Source of the DNA: Tamarix chinensis | Taxonomy: Eukaryota; Streptophyta; Magnoliopsida; Caryophyllales; Tamaricaceae | Assembly (NCBI GenBank): GCA_030549775.1 | Contig: CM060180.1 | Coordinates: 92,216,172-92,280,171 of the forward strand | Direction of reading: 5' to 3' | DNA: 64,000 bases | Part shown: in pieces, positions 12,416 to 24,300 of the stretch | How the letters are laid out: every line of letters starts with the position of its first letter | How positions within the stretch are numbered: the stretch's first letter is position 1 | The notes under the pieces: generated by a model | Databases searched by the model: none | Told to the model about the DNA's origin: nothing | What the model saw: the letters and a program-made list of their open reading frames with translations, nothing else | Translations under genes and position numbers: made by a program

Positions 12416-14822
12416 TACCACCACTGTACACTAATGTTTTAAGGGGTTTTCTCAAGAATCTTTAACATCCACCACATATAGACTCCTAGCTAAGGAGCAT
12501 AGACTCAATTTTAGGTATGTAACATATAGCACCCTAAAACTAGTTTCATGGGGCTTTTCTTAGGGACCTTTAATGTCCACCATACTTGGTCCCCTAGGAT
12601 AAAGGGCACAACTAAAATAATCAAACCCTATGTATGGTTAAAGAGGAAGGAATTTATGATTTCATTATTTCATTTCATATATTAATCAAATTATGTGTTT
12701 TAAGTGTTAACCCCAAACACTAATCAAGGCAATTCAAGCAACTAAAAAGGGTGTTTTGGTGATAACACCAAAATAAAGCATACAAGCATTATAACACATA
12801 AAAAACAAACAAAAAATTCCATTTTTATTTCATTGCCCTTACTTAGAACCAATTATTGATACTTCATGCCATACTCAAAATCAAAGGCTAAATTTAAAAC
12901 CCCAAGTAAACTACTAGGAGAATATAATACTCTTAGGCTAAATTTCAAACCACTATCCTTAGAGACGAGAGGCAAGGAAACTCTAATCAAATAGGCTAAG
13001 TATTTGACCAAAATCACCAATCGTTCAACCACTTAAAAGCACAAAAGCATTATAAAAATGAATTACCTTGAGTAAACAAGCTAGTGGTTAAATCTACCAA
13101 TCAATCAAATAAAGTAGAATAATAATAAATTTTAACCATCAACTACCTATGTAACTCAATCGACCAAACTAGTGGTACCATCAACTAAAAAACCAGAGTA
13201 GTCAACTAATAACACAATAGAGAACATATCATAACTTAAAACAATCATCCCATACACTAAAGACCAAAATCAACAATCAAAACAACAATTCACTCAACCG
13301 ACATGGTCCTTTGTTCAATGGCTTCTTAGGTAGAAAACCATATGAACCAAGGTAAAATAAATTGAAGTAATAAAAACTCCTAGCATGTTTCTAAACTCAT
13401 CAATTATATATTAAAATCACAATAGAAAATAAGGAAAATGGATTTATTCTCATCAAATTAAACACCACACCTTCATATTCTCAAAATAACAAAAATCATG
13501 CTTAAAGGACAAAAAGTTTAAAACATGCTCAAACTACCAAAGGAAACATGATTCACACCACATGCTCAAAATTCAAAGACCACATTAACACATGGATAAC
13601 ATGGACCACACCAAGATAATAAGGAAACAATTTACAACACAAAATCTTAATCATACTAAAGATAAGGATGCCTTACCTTCAAGTAAAAATCTTCTAATAC
13701 AAGAAAAATCTCCTAAATTGATATCCTCTAGCATGACTCTTGATTTTCAAAAGAGAATCTAGAATCAAATTAGTCAAAAACATACTTAAAAACTCAACTA
13801 AAATTTAAGAAAAAAGAAAGATGAATAAAGATTATACTCAACCAAACTACTCCTAAGAGTTGTCTTGTCACTAGGAGAAAAAAGCATAATCTTTAACCCT
13901 TTTCTCAACCTTAATCCTCATTTATTTATCAAAAACAAAATAGAATTAAAATGAAGATTATGAGAAGTAAAATTAATGGATTTAGTTGAGAAAAGAGGGG
14001 ATGATGGAGAGTTAATCTTGATTAAGCAAAGAGAAAAATGAAAGGGTGGAAGAAAAAGAATAAGGTTCAACACTAAGAGAACTTTAGCTCAAAGAAAAGA
14101 GAAAAAAGGAAGAAATTATTGAAAGAGTTGAAAATGAATTGAGAGGGAGGGTTCCCAACCCCCCTAATGTTAAAAATTAAAAGTAGAAGAGAGGAAGATG
14201 GTTGACTTGGTTGAAATACATGGTGGAGTGCAATTATAAAGGTGTAAGAGATTAAAATGATGAAGCATAGGTTGGTGGAATGGAGATCCTAACCAAGGTA
14301 GGTTTGGAAATTTAAAAATAAGGCCCAAATATTTTCCCAAATATACTAAGGACATAGGACAGAGGTGAGGAAAAAGTGAAGAGAGTGAGTAGAAGAAGAG
14401 GTACTAAAAGTAATTTTTAGAGGATTTTAGTTAAATAGAAATGACATAATAATCTAAATAATATGAAAATATTCCCCAAACACCCTTAAAATATTAATAA
14501 CATATACATATAATAATCTAAAAGTTCTAAAATAATCTGATCAAGAATTAAAACAAAAATAAAAATATACCTAAAAATTACAAGCATTAATCAATCAATT
14601 GCCTAAGTTATTTAACTAGTGTGCCTTGGGTTAGGTGCATGTTTTCTACAGTTTCCTCCATTGATTAGTATGAGTCAACTTATAGGTGCCCATAAATTGA
14701 ATGATGCTCTAAAAACACCCACTTTACATAAGTTTCCAAGTTCATTCAAAAAATAGAAGCAACATGTTTAATATCAAAATAATTTTAAACACATTTTGAA
14801 GGATTTTAGGATAGGGTATTAT
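12416..14822 (-). mobile_element. Degenerate LTR-like sequence, family D, minus strand
   Basis: No coding sequence. The right end reads AGGGTATTATA at 14822, compatible with an LTR start TATAATACCCT read on minus. The left side is cut by the gypsy LTR. Two related ~113-bp units lie at about 12416-12620 (each with CACC, a GGGGYTTTTCT block, then a TTTAAYRTCCACCA block). A loose cluster of CTAGTGG/AATCGACC motifs at 13080-13210 matches the plus-strand D sequence at 16.5-18.1 kb. ATTATAAAGGTG at 14236-14247 is a possible minus-strand TATA region. Assignment to an LTR family is inference. Confidence 0.45.
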
Positions 14823-16489
14823 ACTTATACACAACATTCCACACCATCCTTGAAGTTAACTCTTCACTTTCTCTTTTTATTCTCTTCATCAACCATGAGG
14901 ACTTCCCTACGCCTCATCTACCGATTCCCTTTCCCTTTTAGCATACTCATTAACCCTCTATTTGTTTCACTCTCTTCATTATAAAATTTTCTAAGTTATG
15001 GATGTTATATATCTTTCCCTCTTGTTTTTTGAATTAGGCCCTCCCTCTTGGACTAAGTTTCTAATTATTACCACAACTTAAAGACTTGCTCTCATCTCTC
15101 TCTTTTTACTTGATCATATTTTTCTAAGTGTGGAGGACTTTCTTTCTCTTCTTTCCCTCTCCTAATCTCTACAAGAAACCCAAGTCCCTTACCTCTTATC
15201 CTATTATTCTTAGGTTTGATTTCCTATTATCCTTGCTTCATCTTAACCTTTGTGTTAGTTCTGATGTATTTTCTATAAACAAAATAGGATTAAAGTTTAG
15301 AGAGAGTTAAAGACTTCTTGCTCTTGAATACTCTCAGTTAATCCATACTTTAAGGTTGAGGATATATGCTTCTACCATTCTGTATTTACTTCATTTAAAT
15401 CAATAGTAAATTGTGTTCTACTAATTTTGGGTTATCAAAATTCCCTTTGATAATTTATAATCCTATAGTTGGCCATCAAGTTATGAGTATTTTCTTTTTT
15501 GCAAGAAGGTTTTCTTTGAATTAAGACAAATATCTATATTATGATAATAATTGGTGTTCATGTCTACCTTATTTGGTCTCTTTTATTGTTAGCATTTTTC
15601 TATGTAAATCATGAGTTATTGTATATACATAATCAAGATATGTGTTGTGAATATGGTTGGTTGTAAGCATGAGTTATGGTGTTATGTGGGTTTTTAACCT
15701 TAAGAATGGATTATGTGTATGTAATGGATTAAGGGTTAATTTAGTAAAATTTATGCATCAAGCCTACTTAATATTTTTTTTATTACATGAGATTAGCTTT
15801 CTATCAACATATCTCATGTTTGGTCAAGTTGAGTAATATGTGGCCATTAGGATATTTTTCATTAATCTTGAATGTGTGTGTATCGTTGATATTGGATGAG
15901 ATTATATGATCTTGATTCAAATGTTATTCATGAGTTTTTTTATTCTTCCTTGATGTCAAGCAAGAAAGCATGTTTTAGTTATTTTGACATAAAGCATGAA
16001 TTTCATGGATTAAGCATGAAAGTATGAAGCAAGTTGGTTGATGGACATGTTTATGATGTATTTATATTATTGGTAGTCTTAGCATGAGTAATATGTGAAT
16101 TATGAGTTAGCCATATGGTATTAACTTAAATATCATGAAAATATAATGAAGTTAAATCTTTAATTTGGTAGTGGAGCATAATCCATGTATTAGGTGTCTT
16201 AATTATGTTCTTACATGTGTTTTGATAGCATGAAAGCATTTTCGCTTATTTAACTGAGCATGGTTTTTCAATGGAATAATTTATATATTATCTTATCCAT
16301 GTTGATGAATTAAAGCATGAATTGTATCCTTTTATTATATTCAAGCATAAATTTTTATGTTTAGTGCAATATTTTATTGTTTTAATGGTTTTGGTCTACT
16401 CATCTTATGATGTGTTGAGTAGGTAATTGTTTCCATTTAAGTATGTGATTTTTTGGTATGCATGTGTTGGGTTGTTTTTCCTAGACTAA

Positions 16490-18160
16490 TTGATTTTTTT
16501 GGTAGATCCATCAACTAGTTATTTTATGTTTAAACTAGTTTTTTTTTCTCAGCCTAAACTCATCAATTATTTTGGCTACACCCATTGACTAGTCCTCATG
16601 AATAGTCAAGCTATTTGCTAAACCCATCGAATAGTCATTTTGTGACTATATTTGTTTGGGATTAAATCTATATATATTGATTGGGTTGACCAAACCAAAC
16701 AACTAGTTCTTAAGAATAGTATATCAGCTTTCCAAACCCGTTCACTAATTATTTTTATGCCCAAGGTTGTTTTAGGTTTAACCTAAACATATTGATTGGT
16801 TTAGCCAAACCCATAGATTGTTTCATTAGAATAGTTGATTGATTGGACCAACAAGCTCACTGGTTGCTACATGGTATTTGTTTTTTTTTTTGATTTGATA
16901 TACCTAGACTAATTAACTAGTCTTGCATGTAATTTATAGTTTTCTTATTCTTTCATGATGATGCCTATGATTGTTTTTTAATGCTTCTCTTAACTCATTT
17001 CAAGGACCTTGTTGTGATCTCGACCTTAAATGATTAGATTAAAATAAATAGTTAATGGTGGCCTTGACCTAGAATAAATAAATTTAAGAAGGATAAAATG
17101 GTTATCTATATGTATTGTGGCCTTGGGTTATGTTTGATGTCAACGCCTAAGTTGATTATTTATACAATTTTCTTGTGATTTATGACATCACTAATTATTT
17201 ATATAATGGGAATAAAATTTTCATTAAATCCTTATTTTCTAGCTTTTGGGGTAGTTAACAAGGCGTTAGTCGACTTAATGCCATATGGTATCTACTTCGT
17301 CTTTCATTCAATACATTTCCAGTCCTCCTAGGTTATGGTTTTTATGCAGGATTAAGAATAATTTTGTGGCACACCATTATGGTGTTGATAATTTAAAAGG
17401 TTGTGGATTTTAGAGGACATTCCATGAATTTTGGGGTTTCATCTCTTATTCAAAAAATATATTTTCCATCCTACTAGTTTGGGGCTTGTATGTGGGATTT
17501 AGAATAATATTAGCAGGCCATCATGGTGTCGAAGCTCTAAAAGGTTGTAACTTGTATAGGGTATGCTATGATTGCTAGGTTTATCCCTTTCATTTGGTAT
17601 AATACCCTAAGCACCTTATTTGGAAGGCATGGATGCATAGGATAAGCATATTCCATTGTGTTTGGTGTTATTACCTACAAACATCCATATTTAGACTGGT
17701 GCTCCATCAAGTTGTAGTCATTGGAGGTCTATGCCCATGTTCGCATTTGGTGTGACCGCTTACAAACACCTATATTGGGATAGGTGATCTATCAAGTTCT
17801 GGCCAGAAGGGAATATGCTCATGTTAGGGACTTATGTATCCTTGTGTTACTATACTACCCCATCTTTTTGTGAAGTTTTTTGAATGAGAAATTATGTTAT
17901 TTATTAAGATATGTTGATGTTTGCTTTTGATTTGGGACTATAATTGAGTTTGAGAAAAAGTAGGACTTAAATAAGCTTAGGAAATGGAATAACATGAGTT
18001 TTTCAGGCAGACTGATTGACTAGTTTCATGAACCAATTGACTGGTTCATCATTTCAACTAAAGGGTTTTGCTTAACCAAACCGATCGACTAGTTTGGGAA
18101 ATCGATCAATTGGTCTATAGGACAATCGAATCAAAATTCAAACTGGTCTACTAGTTTATC
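16490..18160 (+). repeat. Clustered degenerate CGACTAGT / CGATTGGT motifs
   Basis: About a dozen short motifs related to CCATCGACTAGT or CCGATCGACTAGT, often preceded by AAACC, are scattered 25-60 bp apart in two clusters (16490-16870 and 18000-18160). Similar motifs occur at 13080-13210 (reverse) and 22868-22950. Confidence 0.55.
17350..17830 (+). repeat. Two pairs of tandem modules in family D
   Basis: The first pair contains CATTATGGTGTTGATAA and CATCATGGTGTCGAAGC, each followed by AAAAGGTTGT. The second pair contains TTTGGTGTTATTACCTAC and TTTGGTGTGACCGCTTAC, each followed by AAACA(T/C)C and later a CATCAAGTT or TATCAAGTT block. They occupy a position comparable to the module arrays of families A and B. 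Confidence 0.6.
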
Positions 18161-19113
18161 AAATTAAGTACATTTTCGAACCTCAATTTTTCAGGGAAAA
18201 CTTCTTATACCAAAATGGAACCTTGATAATCTCATTCTAAGATGTTCTTTAAAGATTCTTAGCCTTTCTTATGATACATTTAGCTCGAATTGATGTGAAG
18301 GTTTGATTTAGATAATTGAGGGGGAGGGTGACCTGAGCTTTGTCTTCTTCCACCTCTCTCCTTTGCACACTTCTAGAATTGTTTTTTTGATTTCTAGATC
18401 TACGTCTACTTAGCTAGGAGATTCCTTCCATCCTATATAACACCTCCATCTTACCAGCAGAAAACTTTCATTTTTGCAAAAGCGTGATTACTAAATTACT
18501 AGGTGTTACCACTACACTTAGTATAAGTATAGTTACCTGCCTTTCTTACAACAAGTGCTAAGGCTAAAACAAAACATAACTAGAGTAAATTAGAAGAAAT
18601 AGAAATAATGTATAATATAATTATGAATAAATTTCATAGTACGATAGTATAACCAAAGTACACCAAGGGACATACAAGTCTAAAGTAAAATTGATTGTAA
18701 CAAAAACCAGCACCCGAAGGTACAACTTCGATCTACATAACTCTTAGACCCAAATGCCCATTCTAAAAATGGAACGTCATCCCAAAGACTCCACACCCAG
18801 CCCATGCTTATAAGCTTCATGCTACTCCATGGCCCTCACATAATCATATACAAAAGTAGTATTAGTGTAACTTCCTTGTATTAAGCAAATCACAATACCT
18901 CACAAGAGACAACATACCCACATTTCACATAGTCCCACAAAAACCAAAAATCATACTTCAGCATAAAGCAAGAATAATAACCACAACAATATTCTTTGAA
19001 TAATAAGTATAAAAATCTAAACCTCTAACTTAATAGTAAAACATATAATCCATTGTTCATAATCTTATGGTACAAAGTCATATTTGATTACTTAAGTACA
19101 TTTCAATCATAGT

Positions 19114-19185
19114 GGTAGGGCACTAAGGCATCTACCGAAACAATAATCTAAGACAATACCTAGGTAGGGTACTAAGGCAACTACC
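19114..19185 (-). repeat. Family B hairpin modules in copy B3
   Basis: Two units, 19114-19136 and 19163-19185. Each begins GGTAGGG and ends CTACC around a CACTAAGGCA-like centre, so GGTAG and CTACC can pair. The same design with more units occurs in copies B1 and B2. Confidence 0.7.
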
Positions 19186-19464
19186 TAATCAACAATCTAT
19201 TCCTTTCATTTTATTATAGAATAAATATTTCCATTTATACTTTCTTACTCGAGGGGGATACAAATCAAACCTAGGGAGATGGTGATACACCTAATCCTAC
19301 CAATGCCCAAAAGCAACACATTATCCTCCCAACCTTGGTCACCTAGTCCTTAAGTATTGATACCTCCTATAGGGTTTGTAGGTCACCTATAGAATAGAGT
19401 AGAGCCTTAAAATGGGGCACAATGGCACACTAGTGAACCAAAATAATGAGGGCTAACACCTCAT

Positions 19465-19767
19465 GTAACACCCCGAGTCGATATGACCACGTGGGGGCTA
19501 TCTTGGAGTGCTTTCGGATTGATCGGCTGGCCCCACAGATCAACACGAGTCCTTTCAGCACGCTTTGTCCTCACTCACGTACTTCCCGAGAAATTTTTAG
19601 AAAATTTCTGAAACTTCCCAGGAGGTCACCCATCCTAAAATTGCTCCACGGCCAGCACGCTTAAATGTGGAGTTCTTAGGATGGAATCACCAAAAGGATG
19701 GTATACCATGTTGATATAAGTAGTCAAATCAATCCTTATAACACTCCGCTCAATTTGGGGTATTAAA
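19465..19767 (-). mobile_element. Cassandra-type TRIM solo LTR carrying a 5S rRNA-derived segment
   Basis: A 303-bp insertion starting TGTAACACCCCGAG and ending GGGGTATTAAA, flanked by a perfect 5-bp duplication CCTCA (19460-19464 and 19768-19772). The minus strand contains a 5S rRNA-like block. Cassandra TRIMs are known for LTRs with a 5S RNA promoter segment and TGTAACACC-type starts. Only one LTR is present, so it is a solo LTR. Strand is given by the 5S-like segment. Confidence 0.85.
19613..19676 (-). promoter_or_regulatory. 5S rRNA-derived internal promoter segment in Cassandra LTR
   Basis: The minus strand reads AGAACTCC, TTAAGCGTGCTGG (A-box region) and TAGGATGGGTGACCTCCTGG (C-box region), then GAAGT. 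In order and spacing these follow the RNA polymerase III internal control region of plant 5S rRNA. It is a partial, diverged 5S sequence and not a 5S gene. Whether it is still transcribed is unknown. Confidence 0.8.
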
Positions 19768-21252
19768 CCTCACCTCTAAGGTAGTGACCCTTAGAAAGCA
19801 ACCATTCCCTACTCGAAGTCTTTCACATAAGTATTAATATTTTATGAGGTGATCACATAAGTCACATATGAAACACAAAGGTTTTTGTTTCCACATTTAA
19901 CCATTTACCATTTTATTTCCTATTAATTAGATAAACCCTAAGGTCTTAAGTCTATGTCAAGCTAAGTTAAAGCTATGGTCAGCCTATAAAAAGTTGAAGG
20001 CCATCCTAGCATGTAATTATTTGTAAATGATAGATTAGGTCAAAATTACCGAAATACCCTTTCAAATCATAGTTTCCACATTTTATCCATTTTTTGTATC
20101 AAATATTATCATCATGAGAGATTTTTCATGAGTAAGCAAAAAGTTAATATTCTACATTATTTTAGTACGCAGGTAATCTTTATATTTTAGCCATTAACTA
20201 TGTTTTTCACTTTTCATGCATTTAGTGGGTTGCATCCACCAAAACTCTAATAATGTGACTCTCACATATCTTCCATGCAACATGTACATACACATTTAAA
20301 GCATAAAAATAGTAGGAATATTATCATCATAGTATGTAGGGAATTATCTCTAACCCTAAGTCATGTGAATAGAATTTATCATAAGCTTACCCTAATCATA
20401 TGCATATGCATCCATTTGAATTATCATAATCCTAACTTCCATGCATGAGCAATCATGAAACATTTACCATGGAATTTGAATCATAAAATGATAAGAATGG
20501 AAACCCTAACAAAATCTTAGACATAAGGATGAAAAACATTTGACATATTACCATGTATACAACTCAATTGTCAATAATCGTGCATATCATCACTTCATGT
20601 ATATTATCATTTTATCATGCTTGCTAAAACATTCAAATAGCATAAAACCCTAGAATAATTCTAGGCCTAAAAGTTCCTAGCATGCTCACACATAATTTCT
20701 ACCATCTTATGAGTGATTGGATTTATCTAATCCAAGTTTACAAAAAAGAGTTCTTCTCCAAAGCTCTTAAGTTTACCTTGGAATTTAACATCCAAACATG
20801 TACATATATTATCATATAATATTATACAATAGAAATCCAAAATTTCTAATATAACTTAGGGATATGAACCAGCCAAACAAGCAAGAAGAAAACCAAAGGA
20901 AAAACTTAGCACCAAAGGGGGAAGTTTCAAACGAGAAGAATGGATGTGGCAACAATGAGACTGGTTGATGCCAAGGGACCATGAATGGTGATAATAGGTG
21001 ATGATAGGGAGGGAATAATGGAAAAAAAAAAAGGTGTAGTAAAAAGGGAGAAGGAGAGGTGCAACATAAAGGGTTGAAGAAGGGGGAGTAGGTTGGGTGA
21101 TAAAGGGGAGCTTCGGCCAAAATGGATAAAGATGGGAGAGTTATGGCTGAATGGAATAGAAGAAGAATGAAAATATTGGAAAAAGGATAAAGGGGAGTAA
21201 CAGTAGCTAAGGTTGGTGGTGGGATGGTTCATCTAGTGAGAGGGGTAGAAGG

Positions 21253-21258
21253 TATATA
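21253..21258 (-). promoter_or_regulatory. Possible TATA box of LTR copy B3
   Basis: TATATA, read on minus, lies downstream of a long pyrimidine-rich stretch (purine-rich on +, 20930-21700). TATA boxes of copies A2 and A-solo are placed the same way. Inference only. Confidence 0.4.
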
Positions 21259-21995
21259 AGGAAGGAAAATTAGCATAAGGGAAAAGAGGTCAGAGGGTGT
21301 TCATTTGTGGGTGTATAGGTGGATACTGCATGGGTGACCACTAGAGGGTATGGAGGTTTGGTGATGGTGTTGGTGGCTAGTTAAGGAGGTCGGTGAGGGT
21401 TGATGTTGCAAAATAAAAATTGGTGGTGGAAAGAGCAACAACTGGAAGAATGGAGGGAGAGTTCTATGCGCTTAGGCGAGGTTGGAATTAGTAGGTTACT
21501 TAGGGGGTTTTGACACAAGATAGGAGGGAGAGAAGTGATATAAGTAGGGGATTGTGTGCAGGTAAAGGAGGAACAAATCCATGAGAGGAAAACATGGGGA
21601 AGAAGGGTGGTATGGCATTGGAGATGTAGGGTGATGGTTTGTAAGGGTAAGGCAATGGGGTAAGGAAGAGACGGGTGATGGTAAGGGGAATTCTAGTACA
21701 GGTTAGGGTGAAATATCTAGGTAAATAATTAGGGTAAAATATCTAATAGAATTTATCAAGCTACCGAGCTTGGTTTATTCGAAGAAACAGATACCGCTTA
21801 AGACTCAATCTAGGTTTAAAATTTAATACGCACCCTCTAGTAAATTTAACCTAATTAAATTTTATAACTAATAAGTCATAATAATATTAAATATATTAAA
21901 AATATATTTATTATAAAATATCCTAAAATAATTATTATAACTAATACACATAATTGCATGTTATAATTCGGATTTTCTAGAAATGGTGTATTGCA

Positions 21996-23641
21996 TGCTA
22001 ATTGTTCATTTCATCTCTTATATTTGGTATTTTCCGACTAATTTGACTTGAATCTCTCCAGAAATCACTATTTTAGCTCTAGGATGGTGGTTATCCTATT
22101 TTTTATGAAATTCCTCTATTCAACTCAATTTCAAATGGTAAGAACTAGGGTTTTTCAATTTATGTGTAACCACAATCGTGATTGTATTGATTTGGTGGAT
22201 GTAAATAGCCCTAATCACCCCTTTTATTCACTTTCTTTCAAGCACTAAAATATTATAACTCCCTCTAATAATGTTTTCTTTCTCATAAATTCGAGCTTAG
22301 TATAGTTTATTTCCACTCCTCTAAGCCTTTAAACAATGAAGGGTTAGATTTAGGAAAAAATTGAGTCATTTTTTCATCAAAAATTCTCTCTGTTTTATCT
22401 TAGGTTGGTAAGTCATTTTTTCTCCTAATTTGAACTCTGATTCAATAAAGTATTTATTAGAATTTTGAATCTTTAACTTCTATTTTTAATATTTTGGAAG
22501 TTAAGTATTTCTTGAGGTGAGTTTTCTTAGTTGAGGGAAAGTTTTGCTTATATCAAGCAGGTCATTTGTACTTCTGAAATGTGACTTGGTAAAGCATGTG
22601 TGTGATGAAATATTTAAAGTCCTAATTATATAAGTTGGTATAAGAATTTAGTTTTAGATTTAGTGCTTGTTGATTAAATTATGAATTTCGAAATAAATGC
22701 ATGATTTTAGAGAAAAAAGGTTGGTTTGATTAATTATGAATCATGTAACTATTATAAGCTGAAAAGTGATAATATGATGTCAAACCATGTTTAAGTTGTG
22801 TGTAGTAGGAATTTCAAGAATGTTCTACATGAAAAAAGCATGTGTTGTGTTGTTTGAGGGCAAAACAATCAGCTAATTAGGTTGAAACGATTGATTGGTC
22901 CTTAGAATAGTTGACTAGTTGAACCAACCTATCGATTGGTAGGTTTGTAGTGACCTTAGCCTTACTCTCTACTTAAACCCCTAGTTAACCTCATATGTAG
23001 GGCTATAAATGAGCTAAGTCGGTTTAATACTTGGCTCATATTGGCTACTTAAAAACTCAGTTCGGCTCATTCATTTTGTTAAATTAGCGGAGCTCAAGCC
23101 AAGCCCAAGCTAAAAAAAGCGAAGCTTGGTTCATTTTGTGGCTTTAGATTGTAAGCTTGGCTTGACTCATTAAAAGCTCGGTTTGGCTCAGCTCATTCAT
23201 TTAGTTAAACAAGCTGAGCTCGAGCCCAAAGGTATTTAGCTTTGTTCATCTCATTTATAGCCCTACTCATATGGCATATGGGATATAAGAGCATGAACAT
23301 CCGGAGACTTTAAGCAGTCCTTGATAGACCAATGTTTAAAGTTTCATTGTATTAGGTATTCTATAATTTGAACCCTGTACTTTAGTTTAAAATTTCCTAA
23401 CAACTGTGGACTGCTAAGGTCTTGTACTTGGAAGCTTTCCATTAAATATTTATATAACCCATTTAAGTGCACTCTACATTGAGTTTGGTTGGCTTGTATC
23501 TAGCATGGGACGGGTGGTTAGCGCCTATCCTATGTTAGGTGTAGCGGTAATACCTTGTTTTTCGTAAGTTTTTATTGGATTTCCACTTTTAGAAGGTTTT
23601 TAAAATGAAAATTTTTAGTAGTAAAAAATGAGGGTATTATA
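21996..23641 (+). mobile_element. Degenerate LTR-like sequence, family D (right part), ending GGGTATTATA
   Basis: Continues family D after the B3 insertion. The end near 23641 (TTTTTAGTAGTAAAAAATG, then AGGGTATTATA) resembles the ends of A and B LTRs (TTTTTAGTAGTAAA..., then GGTGTTACA). It carries D-type motifs at 22868-22950 and a hAT insertion. No gene is seen. Confidence 0.5.
22998..23265. mobile_element. Non-autonomous hAT element, 268 bp
   Basis: Terminal inverted repeats TAGGGCTATAAATGAG (left) and its exact reverse complement CTCATTTATAGCCCTA (right). A perfect 8-bp target duplication CTCATATG flanks it (22990-22997 and 23266-23273), as expected for the hAT superfamily. The interior is made of repeated GGCTCA/GAGCTC-type motifs in both orientations and has no coding capacity. 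Confidence 0.9.
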
Positions 23642-24300
23642 GTTACTACCATGACCCACACTCATGGTGGAGGTTTAAGTGTGTAGTTCAAATATCATAA
23701 CAATTGGATTAGTGGAAAATGATAATAACATGGTTTATTTATGTTTGAGATGTATGAAATTATCATGTGTTATTTTTAGTATTTTATAACGATGCCTTTT
23801 AGCATGTTTGTTATACCATGAATAATATGACCACTATTTGCACCATAATCCCTCTCCATGTTGTAAGATGGTTTTTTTTTTACTAGTACTTCACTATATT
23901 GATACTACAATGTGTGGTTACTATGTTGATTCAACTTGTATTTCATAGAACAAATGTTGTTTTAAAAGTTTGAGCAACATGGTGTGGGCCTCTGTATGAT
24001 CATGTTAGGATATTTTATCTTTTGGCTACCTAAACTCGTAGCTCTATTCGTATTTTTGCTTTTGTAAACTTATCATGTTACTATCACATCTGTGTGTGTG
24101 TGTGTTTTCCTTTCTCATTCTATCTCTGATTCTTGTGCATGGTTTTGGTTAATTTTTTTATCTATAAATCGAACATGAATTAGGTGGATGACCACACTTA
24201 TTTATATTTGATGCAAGGTAACATCCCCTAATTTTTCTTTTATCACTTTTGCATTGTTTTGAAAAAAATAAATTGATTGTGAAAATTTGGGGTATTAAGA
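23642..24300. other. No gene seen; AT-rich flank between LTR-like DNA and copia
   Basis: Contains a short (TG)n at about 24090-24104 and an LTR-terminus-like pair: TAACATCCCCTAATTTTT near 24221 and AAAATTTGGGGTATTAA near 24283. These may be scars of another insertion. Nothing else is recognised. Confidence 0.4.

Larger units (their letters stand above)
14823..18435 (+). mobile_element. Degenerate LTR-like sequence, family D, plus strand (left part)
   Basis: Pyrimidine-rich first part (14850-15250), then AT-rich sequence with no gene. The short open frames at 14796-15310 follow the pyrimidine bias and match nothing I recognise. Degenerate CGACTAGT/CGATTGGT clusters lie at about 16490-16870 and 18000-18160. 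Paired modules lie at 17350-17830. It is interrupted at 18435 by LTR copy B3 and appears to continue at 21996. Confidence 0.45.
18436..21995 (-). mobile_element. Family B long LTR, solo copy B3 (minus strand)
   Basis: The 18436 end (TATAACACC...) and the following ~110 bp align with the LTR termini at 34180 and 42816. The far end GGTGTATTGCA stops at 21995. Flanks TCCTA (18431-18435) and TGCTA (21996-22000) are compatible with a 5-bp target duplication with one change. No internal gypsy region is present, so it is a solo LTR. It contains a Cassandra insertion, a two-unit hairpin array and a purine-rich (+) half with a possible TATA box. No gene is seen. Confidence 0.7.

Noticed and set aside
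19613..19676. A genuine 5S rRNA gene
   Set aside because: Only part of 5S is present, it is diverged, and it sits in a 303-bp LTR with a 5-bp duplication, as in Cassandra elements.
20812..21232. Two overlapping ~100-codon minus-strand frames rich in Phe, Ser, Pro, Leu, resembling signal peptides or membrane segments
   Set aside because: They lie in the pyrimidine-rich promoter half of LTR copy B3; no homology or start context supports a protein.
22048..22248. 66-codon plus-strand frame
   Set aside because: It lies in degenerate LTR-like DNA next to the B3 junction, with no recognisable domain.
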